The position numbers and the translations under genes are program-made. Shown here in pieces: positions 23,401-35,880 of a stretch of 64,000 bases of DNA (within the stretch, counting starts at the first letter, position 1; every line of letters begins with the position of its first letter). Origin of the DNA: Leucaena leucocephala. Taxonomy: Eukaryota > Streptophyta > Magnoliopsida > Fabales > Fabaceae. Under the pieces are notes generated by a model. That model searched no databases and was not told the DNA's origin. It saw nothing but the letters and a program-made list of their open reading frames with translations. The stretch lies in the NCBI GenBank assembly GCA_037074615.1, contig CM073563.1, forward strand, positions 16,538,501 through 16,602,500, read 5' to 3'.

Positions 23401-24657
23401 AAGATAGTAGAGTACCAGGATTTGAGCCTGTCAGCACCAGTGCTTTAGATTTTTATCTGCACATTTTAGTTAAGTGTGCTCAGGCAAGGGTAGTCCAATG
23501 ATGGGTGACCCCCTGGGAAGTGATGAAAAAAATGTGAATGCCACAAGAAATTGGCATATATGCATAAAGCTATGTAAAATGATGGAAAGACCTACGGAAA
23601 GCTAGAAATGGATATAAATAGTAAGAGACTATAACCCTTATGTCAAGTCCAAATGAAATGGATTTGAAATATAGACTATGATGTAGCCAGATTTGGCCAG
23701 AGATGCCATGATATAGCGTAAAAGGTATGTGATAAGATATGCCTTGAGAAGCCGCTGTATAGCTAGCTTTGTAAACAGATAGAGAGGCTTCTGTTCTAGA
23801 AATGATAAGATGTTTGAATGATGAGCTACATGTGAAAGAGCAAATGAGAGCTTTCACTCCTTGCATAGAATGTCAGGCCTTATGTTACGTTACATTATGT
23901 GATGTTTACAGAATATGCTAAAGCTCTGAATATTAGAGCAGTGCAAGCTCTGAGTGTTAGAGCTGTGCAAGCTTCGAGTGTTAGAGCTGTGAATATTAAG
24001 AAAAGGAATGCTTGAGCTTCGATGTTAGAGCTTTGCATTCATGGGCAGGTATGCAGTCCTGCAATCTATTGGCCAGGCATTATGCATGTTAGAGTATATG
24101 CTCTTATATGCTCCTATGTGCTCTTGTTTAGCAGTAGAGCAATGAAAGAAAGAATAATGATACAAGTCCTCTCTCTGTATTATGATGAGTTTTTAAAGAT
24201 GGTAAGAATGTATGATGGTATGAGAATAAGAGTTAAAGTTTGTGGATATTCAAAGAATTCCACTAGATACTCAAATGAGCAATAAGTGATTGCACTAAGA
24301 AATATGATGAATAGTTAGTAGAAGCTCCAGAATATAGCAGTATTCGAGGGAGTTTGACATGAAAGAAATGGACACTACTCTCAAGTCCAGCATAGTGAGA
24401 AGTCCATATGCAGATAGATGTGTAGCAAGAAAGTAATAGAATTAACTGGAGTTCAACTCTTATTGAGTTGATTCAGAATAAGAGAAAGTGATAATAGCAA
24501 AGATATGAAGAATTGCGGATATGAAAAGTACTCCGCTAAGATGTCAAGATAAAAGATAAGAGATAGATACCCCAATCCTTAGTCAAAAAGAAGACAAGGA
24601 TATCTATCTAAGATTACTGACTAAGGTGCTAAGTAAATTTTGAGGACAAAATTTATT
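20450..24657 (+). other. Internal region of element G, no recognisable pol
   Basis: A decayed reading frame can be followed at about 20690-21020 (EYPIDVLVDL, KAVYAPYDIESTDSMQNEV, MGRPDIIPPPLEFED), which may be a gag relic but is not recognised. From 21060 on there are only short chance frames. Short local repeats occur at 22540-22600 (around 'agattgctcttgcaatag'), 22920-23030 ('gcagttagatcc'-like) and 23925-24030. F's internal region (29430-31160) aligns with about 22300-24660. Confidence 0.6.
23418..23523 (+). other. 5S-rRNA-like segment inside element G
   Basis: CAGCACCAGTGC at 23432-23443 matches the 5S start region (CAGCACTAATGC). AGTTAAGTGTGCT at 23468-23480 matches the internal A box (AGTTAAGCGTGCT) with one change. 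GGCAAGGGTAGT follows like the intermediate element. GATGGGTGACC then CCCTGGGAAGT at 23500-23521 matches box C with one change. The order and spacing are those of plant 5S rRNA, while the sequence outside the internal promoter is more diverged. Comparison was made with 5S from memory. It is not a functional 5S gene. Confidence 0.75.
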
Positions 24658-24673
24658 TTAAGGGGGGTAGAAA
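24658..24673 (+). other. Polypurine tract of element G
   Basis: TTAAGGGGGGTAGAAA lies immediately before the 3' LTR and would prime plus-strand synthesis. The preceding 'aattttgaggacaaaat' matches the usual wording at the 3' end of chromovirus pol. Confidence 0.75.
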
Positions 24674-27600
24674 TGTCATATCCTAATGTTTCCCTATCTG
24701 CATAGTACTGATAGTGAAAAGAGGTTTAGAAAGGATTATGACAAAGATCAGACGAAATAATAAAGGTTAGATAAGTCTTAAAGAAAGAGAAGGACCTAAA
24801 CGAAAATTGGAAAAGTTTAAAGGCCAAAAGTTAAAGTAGAAACAAAAGTTAGGCCAAAAGTTGTAATTTCCAAAAGTTTAGGGACCTAAATGTAAATATC
24901 CAAAAAATTAAGCACATAAATGTAATTAAGAGAAAAGTTCAAGGGCAAAATTGTAATTATAGAAAGATAAGCCCGAAAAGGGTTATAACTGCCCAGAAGT
25001 ATTTTAGTCCCATATTCCATCAGTAAATAGAGGAAGGTATACTGGATAATCTGACATGATACAGAAATTGTATTAGGGCTCCAGACAGCAGAAAATTATC
25101 TGATAGTCTAAAAGTTATTTGAATTTTTATCAGATTCCATGGACATCAGATATAAGTGAGGGAATTACAGGAAAGTGTGCCCTATAGTGTCAGATGTCTT
25201 GGATCTGACAGAACTCCGGAAGAAGTTCTGTATAAAAAGTTATTAACATATTAGTGAATTTTGACAGGAGTTTAATAACACCCGTGATCCGATAATGCAA
25301 CTTATCAGTATGTGAGCCTAGATAGAATGAGATCAGATGACCTCACATATAGGCCCATGATGACGCCAAGAAGGGCCCAAAACCCAGGGTACCATTCCAT
25401 TAGTAGAAGGGGCTAGTGTCCAGAAAAAGTGCGAAATTATAAAAATGCCCCTGGATGCCCAGATTGTACCAGAGATGGATGAAGCGCGTTTTGGTCACCT
25501 GGGATAGGCTAAAAATGTGGCACATGGTATAAATATGATTAGTTGAGCCCAGATACACCGTGAGCCAATATAAAGAAGGGTAAAATGACGATTATGCCCT
25601 TAGGGTCAATATAGTGTAAGAAAGGACACTAAGGGTATTTTGGTCATTTCACAAGGAATGGATGGCAGATAAATACTCAGTATAACCATGTCAAGGGTAT
25701 GAGAAGCCTAGACATTGATTTCCAGGACATAATACATATCCTGGCATATTATAAAAAATTAGGAATAGAAAACAGTCCGGTTGCTGTGAAACTGCACCGA
25801 TCGGTACTGGATTGGACTGGAATTTTTCCAGAAGCTTCCTTACACTATGAGCACGCCACCTAACCACTTGAGGTGTCCCTTGAGCTAGCCCACATTATGT
25901 CATAATTATTCTTTTATGAAAAAGTGAAATCCAAGATTAAATGTGAGCCTTTAGATCAAATAGTAACCAAATCAATCTCGGCCATTCATTTTTCTTAGAT
26001 TTTGGCTATAAATACCCCTCAATTCTGGTTCAGCACCGTAAGCTCATATACCCTTGGGAAAACTCTTGCAAAATGAAAACTCAAGCCAAGACAAAGAAGA
26101 TTCAAGGTTCCAAAGTTCAAGCAAGCTAGAGATTAAAGGTAAGCAATCTTTCCTAACTTATTCTCCTTTGATTTGGGAGCTTGAACTTAGGGTTTTCATG
26201 GGGAAAAGTTGAGTTTTATCCAAGGGGAGGTGCCACCCAAAAACTTTAGATGAAAGGGGAAAGAAGAAATTAAAGTTAGAACCATATGATTGAAGCTTAA
26301 ACAAGCTAGTTAAGTGGTTGGTTGTTGAATCAAATTGATATTCTTGACATTGCCATGGTGTGCCCTGTGTTGTATGCACTGTTAATGAGGGAAGGAAATT
26401 GAATTTCAATGATTTAATGCTTCCATTGAGTTTGTATGATGATTTTGTGTCGAATTGGAAAGGTTTTGAACCTTGGAAACACTAAAATCTCAAGGTTGTA
26501 GTCTTTGAGATTCCTTAGGGTTACTGTTCACTCGCATGAACAGTGATTTAAAATTCATGATTTTGATGGTTCCAATGGTTTTAAAATGAAAAGTTGTGTG
26601 GGGTAAAGTGGAGAAACAAGTATAGGAAGCATTAGAATCAAAATGAGAATTTTTGAAAGAATTGTGTGCTTATGTTCAATTCTGTACATCATGCCATGAA
26701 GGAGCTGGAATTTCATGATTGTAAGCTCATAAATGAGTTCAAAAGATGAAATTGTGTAGGGTAAAGTCAAGACATCAATTGGTTCAAGAGCCAAGTGGAT
26801 TAGTGAAAATTAGAGTTATGACAATAAAGAGTGTAACAAAGTTAGTCTTAAACATGGTTGGAGTTCATGAGTCCTAATGAGTTATGTGATGAATATGAAT
26901 GTGTTTAGGACCATGAAACATCCAAGAAGATGTTGGGAAGTGATGGACATAAATGCTTCATGGTTGGAAAGCTAGGGAGCAAGGGCTAAAGGTCAAGAGA
27001 AAAGCTTAAGTGCAAGGTAGTGAACTTATCTCTTTATGTGCTTGATGTGGTATGCTTATGTGTTGACATGTATGTGATATTTGAATGATGTTGTGACATG
27101 ATTAATGATGTTCAATGTATTGTGGATGACATGTTTTCCATGGCCATGCACTTTATGTAAAAGTATATAGCATGATTGCATGTCACTAATCAAAGAAAGT
27201 TAATGAAATTACATATCATGCATTAGCATCCATCTTGCATATTTAAGTGGTAATGTTTGCTACTGAGATCGCCTAGAATCTCACTCTCCCATAACCAACC
27301 AATTTAGGCCAAGCATGAAGAAAAGGTATGCATGGAGAAGAGCTAAAGAATGGAAGAAAGGAAGTGAAGTATTGAGATTTTAGCATATACTATAAATTGT
27401 CCATGTATGTAAATGCCATGTAAGGTGTCCATTTATGTGATGAAACTATTGTAATACTTATGGCATATGTACAAGATGTATATGAATGTTAAGAAGCTTA
27501 TTTAATGGCTTGTGAATGCTGAAACAATTATTGGAAATGAATGAAAAGAAACTGAAATGGTAAAAACGTAGGTCCTGAAACAGTTGTGTTATGGCTTCAG

Positions 27601-28061
27601 TTTGACCTAACAAATGAACGAATTAGTTCACAAAATTTTATGAGCATGTAGCACACATCCAGAGCTTTAAATTAATAGGTAGAATGTGTCATTTGGATGT
27701 GTATATCAAGAGAAATAATTTTCCAAAGTAAGGGACCAGAATCTGTTTCTAGAGTTTTTGACCAAAGGAACAGTAAACTTCAACGAATAAACTATATCAA
27801 TTGGCTAATCATTTGGTCTGGAAATTATTTTTCCCTTAAATTTTAGGATGTTATCTTCATTTAGATTTTTGAACCACTTCATTTCTAGTTTTCTAGAATT
27901 AATTATGATTTTTCAAAATTTGTTGCGTAATCTGGAATACCATATGAACTACCCGAGAAAGAGTAAAATTCCAGATTTGGCTAATGGACTTTCAAGGTCT
28001 TGTAAGTGGTTCTAAATGCTACTGAATGGTCCCTAAGATGTATAAAAGTAAGGATGTTACA
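24674..28061 (+). repeat. 3' LTR of element G
   Basis: It is 3388 bp and collinear with 17109-20433. The TATA-like box is at 26007-26013. It ends GGATGTTACA, followed by the duplicated target GTATG. Confidence 0.85.
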
Positions 28062-28066
28062 GTATG

Positions 28067-28252
28067 CTACCACTACTATTTTCTTGAATGTCACTTACTA
28101 TATTCAAGACTTGAGTTAAGTGACTTGTGATATCTGCATTCTTGGAACTTAACTCCTCAAATTTCCTATGCACATTACCATTATCCTACTGCATACTTTG
28201 AAGGATTGAAGCTATAGAGGTGAATTGACCGTCATTCTCTTTGTGCTTGTTG
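28067..28252 (-). pseudogene. Middle fragment of element I gag, between G and S
   Basis: On the - strand it reads on from the S insertion site (KHKENDGQFTSIASI) through a LEELSSKN-like stretch towards the G site. It aligns with E's gag at 2412-2598 and with O's at 11225-11440. Confidence 0.7.
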
Positions 28253-29430
28253 TCTATTGATGAGGTCAGATTGTCGTGGCCTGATCCATCAAAAATAAAG
28301 TTATTGTACCTAATATAATATAGTATAAGGCATAACCCTATCATTCTTATCGAGGAGCCTTTTATGTGGAAACCTAGTAGTTTAGATGTTAAAATCAATG
28401 AAAAACCTGAGTAGGGATAAAATAGTTTTTGAGTTTTGGTGATTGATGCAATAAAAGTAGGGTGTAGAAAAGTATATATTTTTAGATTGTTGTTTGCGAT
28501 GAAAACGAGTTGGTTGAGTTGAGAAATATGCTATGACAGACTCTTGATGATGAAATCATATCTATCCTTGCTCTCACGTTTAAAATTGGAGTTTAGAAAT
28601 CATTAAGTCTCAACGAAAACCTCATTCGATCGATTGAGTCCAAAACCCTAATTTCCCTTCAACCCCTTTGATCAAAGTTAGTCTAAGAACTATTAGTGAA
28701 CTGTCGTAAACCACTTAACGTGTAAATTGAATTTAGATGATGAAAATGCTCTCGAATGGTTGTCGATAAAAAACCCTAGATTTTAAGCAATGAATTAATT
28801 AACAACGATCGCTGATAATAACCCACTCTCTTAACATTAAAATTGAAATATTCTATTAAAAGTAAACGCTCAAGTCATCTGAATCTAGTTACAAAATCTA
28901 ATCTGATGAAAAATCAATCAATATTCAAACTTGCTCATAAGATGAAAACCCTAGATCTAGCAGCAATTATAAGATGAGAAGATGTAAATTAGAACAGAAA
29001 AAACTCCCCATTTAAGTCTATGAGCTCAAGATAATTGATTCATCGCCAAGAGGCTAAAGGTTTAACATCTCATGACTCATGCTGCACTGTAATCGCTGTT
29101 CAGTTGAGATGTCATGAAGAAATAGTGAGAAGGTGGTAGGTTGATGGCGTGAAAAGGTAGAGAAATTTGTGGAAAGGTGTAGAATGATGGCAGGAGTAGG
29201 GAAGATGATCTGAGAGCACAAGAGTACTGCTTCTTAGCCTAATAAGGTAAAAAACCGGCCTCCCTTTGTCAGCAGCCTTCCTTCCCCTTTTATTTCTGCA
29301 TAACCTAATTAAAAATGCGTAGCTTCAGCGATTTCGCATATTAGTCATGATTATACCCATGTTTTGCTTGTGACCTGTAAATGTCATATCTTGATTTGTA
29401 GGCCTAGAAGCCCAATATGTAGCCTGGCAG

Positions 29431-31159
29431 ATAATGTGATAGAGGAAATAATGCTTTAAAGTTTGCTTAGTTAATTGTTCAATTGCAGTATTCGTATGAT
29501 GGATGGTTGAGCAAATTTATGTGAAGATGATATGGCTTATATTGCTTTAAGTTATGATAAATAGTTGTATCTCCTTGTAGTTGTCATATGATGACATGTA
29601 TGTTAGAGTATGCTATGAATACTCCCTTCATGTAGTACATGCAAGTTAGAGTTTATGATGAGAAAGTTATGTTGCTCCCATGCCATACGACAAGCAATAA
29701 GAATGTACCTAGGATGATAGACAGTCTCAGTAAGTGGGGCAGTTGTTATAGTATAATTGGGGTTACTCAGGTATTTCTACAGACTTGTGAATACAATACT
29801 CAGGGCCATTTGAGGGTTACAACAAGTACCAAGAAGGTGGTAGTGTTATAACTTTATCAAAAGAAATGGTATACAGAAAGCGTAAAAGATAACAGTAAAA
29901 AGATTATTTTCAGATTACTCTTCAGATAAGAGTTGGGTCTAAAACAGATAGCTCTCAGATAGAGCTAGATTTAGATGAGTTCAAATTACTCTTTAGATAA
30001 TAGTTAGATCTGATACATATTGCTCGTAGTTAAAGCATAGTTCAAATGGCTCGCAGTTAGAGCATATATTTAAATGAGAAGTTGTGATGAGGCCATAGCA
30101 ACTGAATGTAATGGCAGGTGGTTAGACCATAATTGGTAAGCACAACAGAGTAAGAAAGATGAGAAGGAACTCTAAAGTAAGAGAAAATAAGTAAAGTCTT
30201 GGTAAGTAATATGGGCTACTAAATATAATTCCTTAAAATTTGTATTGAGTTATCAACAAGTGGAAGCAATTAACCTTATAACTTAGTCTATTGGTTTGAG
30301 ATCTTTCAAAGATGATGATACAGTACAACAGAATCACAGAGGATTTTGGAGGATCGTAGTTATATCCTAATAGCTTTAGAGTCACAGTTAGATTCTAAAG
30401 AGGCATATGGTTGATTGCAGTTAGATCCTGAGGTCACAGTTAGACCTAGCCTAAGGAAAGTGAAAAGCCATGAAGAAATGAGAATAGTACAGTATTTCTC
30501 TGGAAAGACGATTACCAAAGCGAAGTTAAGGTAAGGAAGCTTCACGAGTTGATTAACTCATCTAGAAAACTTATTTATAATGATTTTCCTTAAATATCTA
30601 TATTATATAAAGACTGAACTTAGTTTTTGCTTATGAAGATGGAGTCCAAGTTCAAGTCTGAGTGATGATATTCAAAAAGTTTTGTAGAAGTATGCTTGAG
30701 GAATATAGAAAAGAACCCCCTATGTCTTGAGAATAGAAAAATACGAGTAGATATATTCTATAGATAAGGATAAAGAAATTAAAAGGCTAGTGAGACCCAA
30801 AAAAGAAGGTCTAAGATAGAGTAAAAATAGAACACAGTTCTATGAGAAAGAATGTGCTAGGGCTTAGAGTTATAAGAAATATAACCTAGGCTTGACCCAG
30901 TAGAACGCTTAACTAAAAGTTGCTCATGCGAGAGTAGCCCAATGATGGGTGACCCTAGTAATTAATGAGAAAGGGTGTAAATACCACAAAAAGTTTGGCA
31001 TAGATGTACAAAGTTATGTAAGATAGTAAGAATAGTTAAGAAGAGCTAGAAAAGGCAAGAAAATGTTATGAAATGAAAGGGACATTCTCCTCAGAGAAAC
31101 TCTTCATCAAGGTATGGATATAGATTTAACCCTAAAATTTCGAGGATGAAATTTATTTT
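29431..31159 (+). other. Internal region of element F
   Basis: It aligns with the second half of G's interior: 'aagcttcacgagttgattaac' near 30536, the 5S-like segment near 30890-30954, and 'aatttcgaggatgaaattt' before the polypurine tract. No long frame exists and no pol motif was seen. Confidence 0.6.
30885..30954 (+). other. 5S-rRNA-like segment inside element F
   Basis: TGACCCAGTAGAACGCTTAAC, at 30893-30913, resembles the mid-5S stretch GATCCCATCAGAACTCCG. GCGAGAGTAG (30928-30937) is identical to 5S, and GATGGGTGACC (30944-30954) is identical to the start of box C. It lies in the same context as the G copy, with homologous flanks on both sides, so the segment was inherited from a common ancestor. 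Confidence 0.65.
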
Positions 31160-31173
31160 AAGGGGAGGAGAAA

Positions 31174-34133
31174 TGTCATATCTTAAATTTTAGTCCTAGA
31201 AACCCAATATGTAGCCTGAAAGAGATAGGCTACTAGGCCCTGTGAAACAGAAGTCCCATAAGTATACATATGATGTTCAAGGACTAAACTGCAAGAAAGT
31301 AAAAGATTAGAGAATAAGTTGTAAATAGTGAAGTCCTTGGGGGCATAATGGTCATTTTGAAGAAAGAGAGGGACTAAACTGAAAAGTTTAAAATGTTTAA
31401 TGGTGCCAAAAGGAAGTAGACATAAAGTTTGGGCCATTATGTGTAATTAAAAAAAATTAAGGGACTTAATTGAAAAGATGGAAAGTTTCTTGGGGTAAAA
31501 TTGTAATTATAGAAAGAAAGTTGAGCCATAAAAGGCTTAGAACTGCCCAGAAGCATTTCAATCCCAAAACTCATTAGTAGATAGAGAAAATTATGCTAGT
31601 TAATCTAGCATAATATAGGAATTTTATTGAAGTTCTAGATAGCTAATATTTATTTGATAGTCTAAAAGTTATCTAAAATTTGATCATATCCTATGACCTA
31701 AGATATAAGTGAAAAGTTATAGGAAGGTGTGCTTTATGACGCCAGATGTCATGGATCTGACAGAACCCCGAAAAGAGTTCTATAGAAAAAGTTATTCCCA
31801 TATTAGTGAATTTTGGCGGGAGTTTGAGAACGCCCGCAATCTGATTATGAAAATTAATAGAAAGTAAGCTTGGATGAAACTAGCTCAGATGACATCATAG
31901 AGAGGCCTAGGATGACGCCAAGTGAGTCACAAGCCTATGATATCAATTTATCAATTAAAGAGATCAGTGCCCAGAAATATGCATAAAAAGTGCAAAATAA
32001 CAAAAATGACCCTATGTCGTAAAATAATTAAATAATAGGTGAAGGGTATTTGGTCATTTGATTAAGATTAAACAGTCAAGGAAGGTTATCTAGATAGTTA
32101 ACCAAGGTCAAAAAATACTCTGGCAAGGTATAAAAAGACAATAATGCCCCTAGAATTATTTAAGAAAATAAAGAGTAACCAATGGTGTTTTGGTAATTTG
32201 CTAAGGGATGTTTCTTGGGAATTGAGCCACCAGAGTGCTTAAACTTGAGTAAAGGCCAAGATAGCATTCCAAGGGTTCAAAAATGTGGTCCAATGATTAG
32301 GGTGGTTTAAGTGACATTAAAATAATATTTTAGTACTTTTCTATAAAGTAAAGTTACCCGGTTAGATATAGAACTAGGAAAAGTGATCAGATAAAGCTTT
32401 AGACTCATCCAGAACCATGAGGTGGCATGAAAAGTATCCTCATAGGACCCACAAGGTGCCACATGGCATGATTGTAGGGAAAGAAGAAAAAGCTAAGGAC
32501 ACGTGGCAGGATTTCAGCCGTTCATTCTAGGACAAGACTCTGGAATTCTTTGGAAATGCCGAGTCAGCTGATGAGGTGTCCCAAGAGCCCTACCATTATG
32601 CCACCTAAGCATGTGAGGTGTCCATAGATGATGTCATTTTTTATGAGTCATTGAGGATGATGATGTCATCATGATGATGCAGGCAAAGCTTCTTGAGAAA
32701 GCTAAGCGATCTAAGCCGTTCATCACGATTTGATCTGAGCCATCCATTCTACCTCCCTCCACCTATAAACACCCCACCCCTCCCTCCATTCCATTCATGG
32801 CCAGCAAAGAAAAAGAAGAAAAAATAAGAGAGAAAAAGAGAAAGAGAGAAAGAAAGGAAGGAAGGAAAAAGGAGGAGTTCTGGCAAAGCTATAAGCAATC
32901 CAAGGAGCTTACAGACTTGGCAAGCTTAAGAATACGGTAAGTAATTTATTCTATTCCCTGCTCTAATAAATTATAGGATTTTTCTTATGAATTTAATAGT
33001 TAGAATAGAGAAATATCTCTCTTGATAAGGTTAGCCGTGGATAGAAAGGAAGTTAGGGGATTGTCAGATTAAGGGTATTACCTCAAGTTAAGCATGAGTT
33101 AAGTATAGCTATACTTATAGGATAATAATGAAGATATTATTATGCTATGTATAGGCTTTGACCTATGAAAAGAAGGAACCTTAGAGCAAAGGCTAAGAGC
33201 TAGAGGAAAGGCTACACGTCAGGTAGTAAATTTACCTACTTGTATGCTTATACTGCTTGGATGTTTTATGTGATGTTTACTTACCTTGATAATGTGAAGT
33301 ATGTATGATTAACTAATACTCTATTTCTTTTTTTGCTATGGCCATATGTTATAATTAAGTAACATGGAAGCATGTATGTTATCATTATGCAAGCATGATC
33401 ATTAAGTGCACACATAGTAATATCAAGCATATAGTTGAATACATTGTATGGTTTCCGTTTGCTATTGAGATTTCCCCAGAAATCTCACCCTTTTCATATC
33501 AATCCAATTACAACAGGTCTTCTCAAGATGGAGAAGATAAATATGCATGACAAGAAGTTAGTAATTATTTAGCATAATTGATATGTGATTGATGTATGCA
33601 TAATTAGTTGCTAGAAATTGTCACTATGAACAGTAACTCATGGGGAGACAGTGACAATTGAGCTGTAATTAGAAATAGTAAATTATTGAATAAATATATA
33701 ATATTTTACCAATAAATATTAGACATACTAAGCTTTGATTTGATATATATAACGTCTCATTTGGATGTCTATACATAGAGATATGATTTTTCAAAATTGG
33801 GACTAAAAATACTGGAATAAGAGGAAGGACGCTAGATGAACAGTAAACTTTGAGCATTGACTGATATTGACTGGGTCATGGTGTGGTCACGAAGTTATTT
33901 TTATCTGAAATAGAATTAAGTTAGCTTTGTATACCAATTTGAACCACTTTATTTCGAGTTTTCTAGATTTAATTATGATTTTTCGAAATCAGGTCACTTC
34001 TCTGGAATTTACATAGTGAACAATACTCGATAGAGTAAAATTCCAGATTGTGTAATTTGACTTCAATGACCTTAAAAGTGGTTCCATATGCTACCATTTG
34101 GTTCCTAAGATGTAAGAAAATAAGGATGTTATA
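31174..34133 (+). repeat. 3' LTR of element F
   Basis: It is 2960 bp. A TATA-like box, CTATAAACACCCC, is at 32763-32775, followed by a purine-rich A/G stretch (32810-32875). It aligns with solo LTR H over much of its length and with G mainly at the ends and in short blocks of U3 and U5. Confidence 0.8.
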
Positions 34134-34497
34134 GTAAACATAGAGAATATTTTAGAAGAATCAAGGTCGCGACAGGATAACTCTTTGGTCATGACTAAAA
34201 TATGCAGAAGTGTGATTTCACTTTCATTGGCTTGGGATTTCTTTCCTGGTCCTTGGTCTCTCCCAAAATACTTGCATCCAAAATAAAAGCTCACTATAAA
34301 AGTCCAACCAGTAAATAATAGAATATATATAGTTTGGAAGAGTTAATTTATCGTTTTACCCTTTTATTAGTATATTACCACGCACAATCATGTATTTCCA
34401 TAAAAGTACAATTTAAGGCATAAATGAATAGTAAAGTTGTTATAAAGCTTTAAAAAGTGTCATAGAAACCATGTACAAAATGTGTCTTATCATCTAT

Positions 34498-35880
34498 ATT
34501 GGTCATTCTACTGTCCATGTTGTTCATATGCGCAGCCATACTCTTCAACAATTGACAAGTCTCATCTGGCCTTGATGTTAATAAGATTATAGGATAAGTT
34601 GGAGCTATAGACCTTGCATTATTTTGGTAGTTGCTTGAGTAAGTACCACCTCCTTGGAATTGATTTGGCCATCACCCCTACCTAAAGTTTGGGTGGTCTC
34701 TCCAACCAGGGTTGTATGTGTTGGAGTATGGGTCTCTCTTCTAGTATTGATTGTCCCATCCTTAATATATTATTGCCACTTCTTCATACTGTCTATCACA
34801 TGTACTGGTAGCATGCATCATATAACCACATGATTCTCATCCTGTAACCAAGGCTTGTGAGGTATCCACTTCATAAACTTATTTTGTGGAATGCAGCTCT
34901 CTTTCAATCAGATTCATCCTCTTCTCTATTCTGTTTCCCAGGGCTGCTATTTCTGCTAAGATCTCTTTTGAATTACCCAAAGATGATGTAGGTATTCTTC
35001 TTGGATCCCTTGTCTGATGGTCTTCATTTGCTATTTTCTAGAATAACTCCCAACTTGCTTGTGGAGTCTTATCTCTCAAGGATCCATTTACTGCAATATT
35101 CAAGAAAACCTGATTATGAGGAAGTAAACCATCAAAGAAAATGTCTACTAGATCAGCTTTAGTCATGTTGTAGTAAGGGTATTGAGCTAACATGTTAAGA
35201 AACCTCGTCCAATACCCATGTAAAGATTCTCCATCCTGTTACAGGATATTAGTGATCTCCTTCTTCATTTAGGTGGTCTTTGAAACTAGGAAAAACTATG
35301 CAAGGTACGTTGACTTTAGCTGATCCCATGTAAGAGTGGAGAAATTAGTGGGCAAATTATATAGCCATTCCTTAGCTTTCCTTTCAAAGGTAAAATGGAA
35401 ACACCTCCTTAAGACGTCATCCAGTGCAGTCATTAGAGGCTTTATTAAGGAACATATCATATGCATGGTTTGTAAGTTCCTATATGGACATGCTCCTACA
35501 AAACCATGAAATTTAGGTAAGGTTGCAATCAAAGCTCCTTTAATCTTAAAATTAGCTTCTTTAGTCTAAAAACCATAAGGATCATAATTCACATCAGAAT
35601 GATTAATTTCCCTAATACTTCTATTATCTTCTGGATTCATTGGTATTTCATTTTCTCTACGCACATTCGGCCCATTATGATTAACATCATCCATATTCGA
35701 GTTTCAGACTCTGGAATACTAGAGGAGGAATTAGATTTTGCTTCTTCTTCTCTAAATTCTCTCTTTAGTTTCCTAAGTCTTCTCTCAATTTCAGGTTCAA
35801 AAGGCACTAATGGTTCAGCTCTTTTACATAGAAAATAAGTAATGTAATCAATCATAGTAAGTCACACAAGTTGCACAGTA
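34498..35880 (-). pseudogene. N-terminal gag of element I
   Basis: It begins near 35855 with AEPLVPFEPEIERRLRKLKREF. A capsid-type stretch at 35532-35296 reads LPKFHGF, MICSLIKP and KAKEWLYNLPTNFSTLTWDQLKSTYLA. Further down, to 34700, come the zinc-knuckle relic and the GWRDHPNF-type motif. It is interrupted at 34498 by solo LTR S. Several stops and frameshifts are present. Confidence 0.75.

Larger units (their letters stand above)
17109..28061 (+). mobile_element. Element G: large pol-less gypsy-type element (LARD-like)
   Basis: G is complete: 5-bp duplication GTATG (17104-17108 and 28062-28066), LTRs of 3325 and 3388 bp, an iMet-type primer site and a polypurine tract. The ends TGTCATATCC...GGATGTTACA and the polypurine context AAATTTATTTTAAGGGGGG resemble Del/Tekay-type chromoviruses. 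The 4.2-kb internal region has no recognisable RT, RNase H or integrase. Very long LTRs with a noncoding interior match the description of large retrotransposon derivatives. A 5S-rRNA-like segment lies at 23418-23523. The strand is assigned from primer site and polypurine tract. Confidence 0.85.
29382..34133 (+). mobile_element. Element F: gypsy-type, related to G, with deleted 5' LTR
   Basis: F is 4752 bp with target duplication GTAAA (29377-29381 and 34134-34138). The paralogous LTR at 37300-37315 shows the empty site, CCTGTAAACA. Only about 50 bp of the 5' LTR remain (29382-29430) before the sequence jumps into the internal region. The 3' LTR at 31174-34133 is complete at 2960 bp. The termini TGTCATATC...GATGTTATA are as in G. 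No pol is recognisable. A polypurine tract, AAGGGGAGGAGAAA, lies at about 31160-31173. Confidence 0.8.
28258..34492 (-). mobile_element. Solo LTR S of the E/O/I family, in I's gag, split by F
   Basis: A single LTR is flanked by TCTAT at 28253-28257 and 34493-34497. On the - strand it starts TGATAAGACACATTTTG and ends CCTCATCA, and it contains F (29382-34133). Without F it is about 1.48 kb. It has no internal region, so it arose by LTR-LTR recombination after insertion into I's gag. S defines the family's LTR termini, because both ends are bounded by a clear target duplication. Confidence 0.85.

Noticed and set aside
23418..23523. A functional 5S rRNA gene
   Set aside because: The sequence is too diverged outside the promoter boxes, is not in a tandem array, and sits within a retrotransposon.
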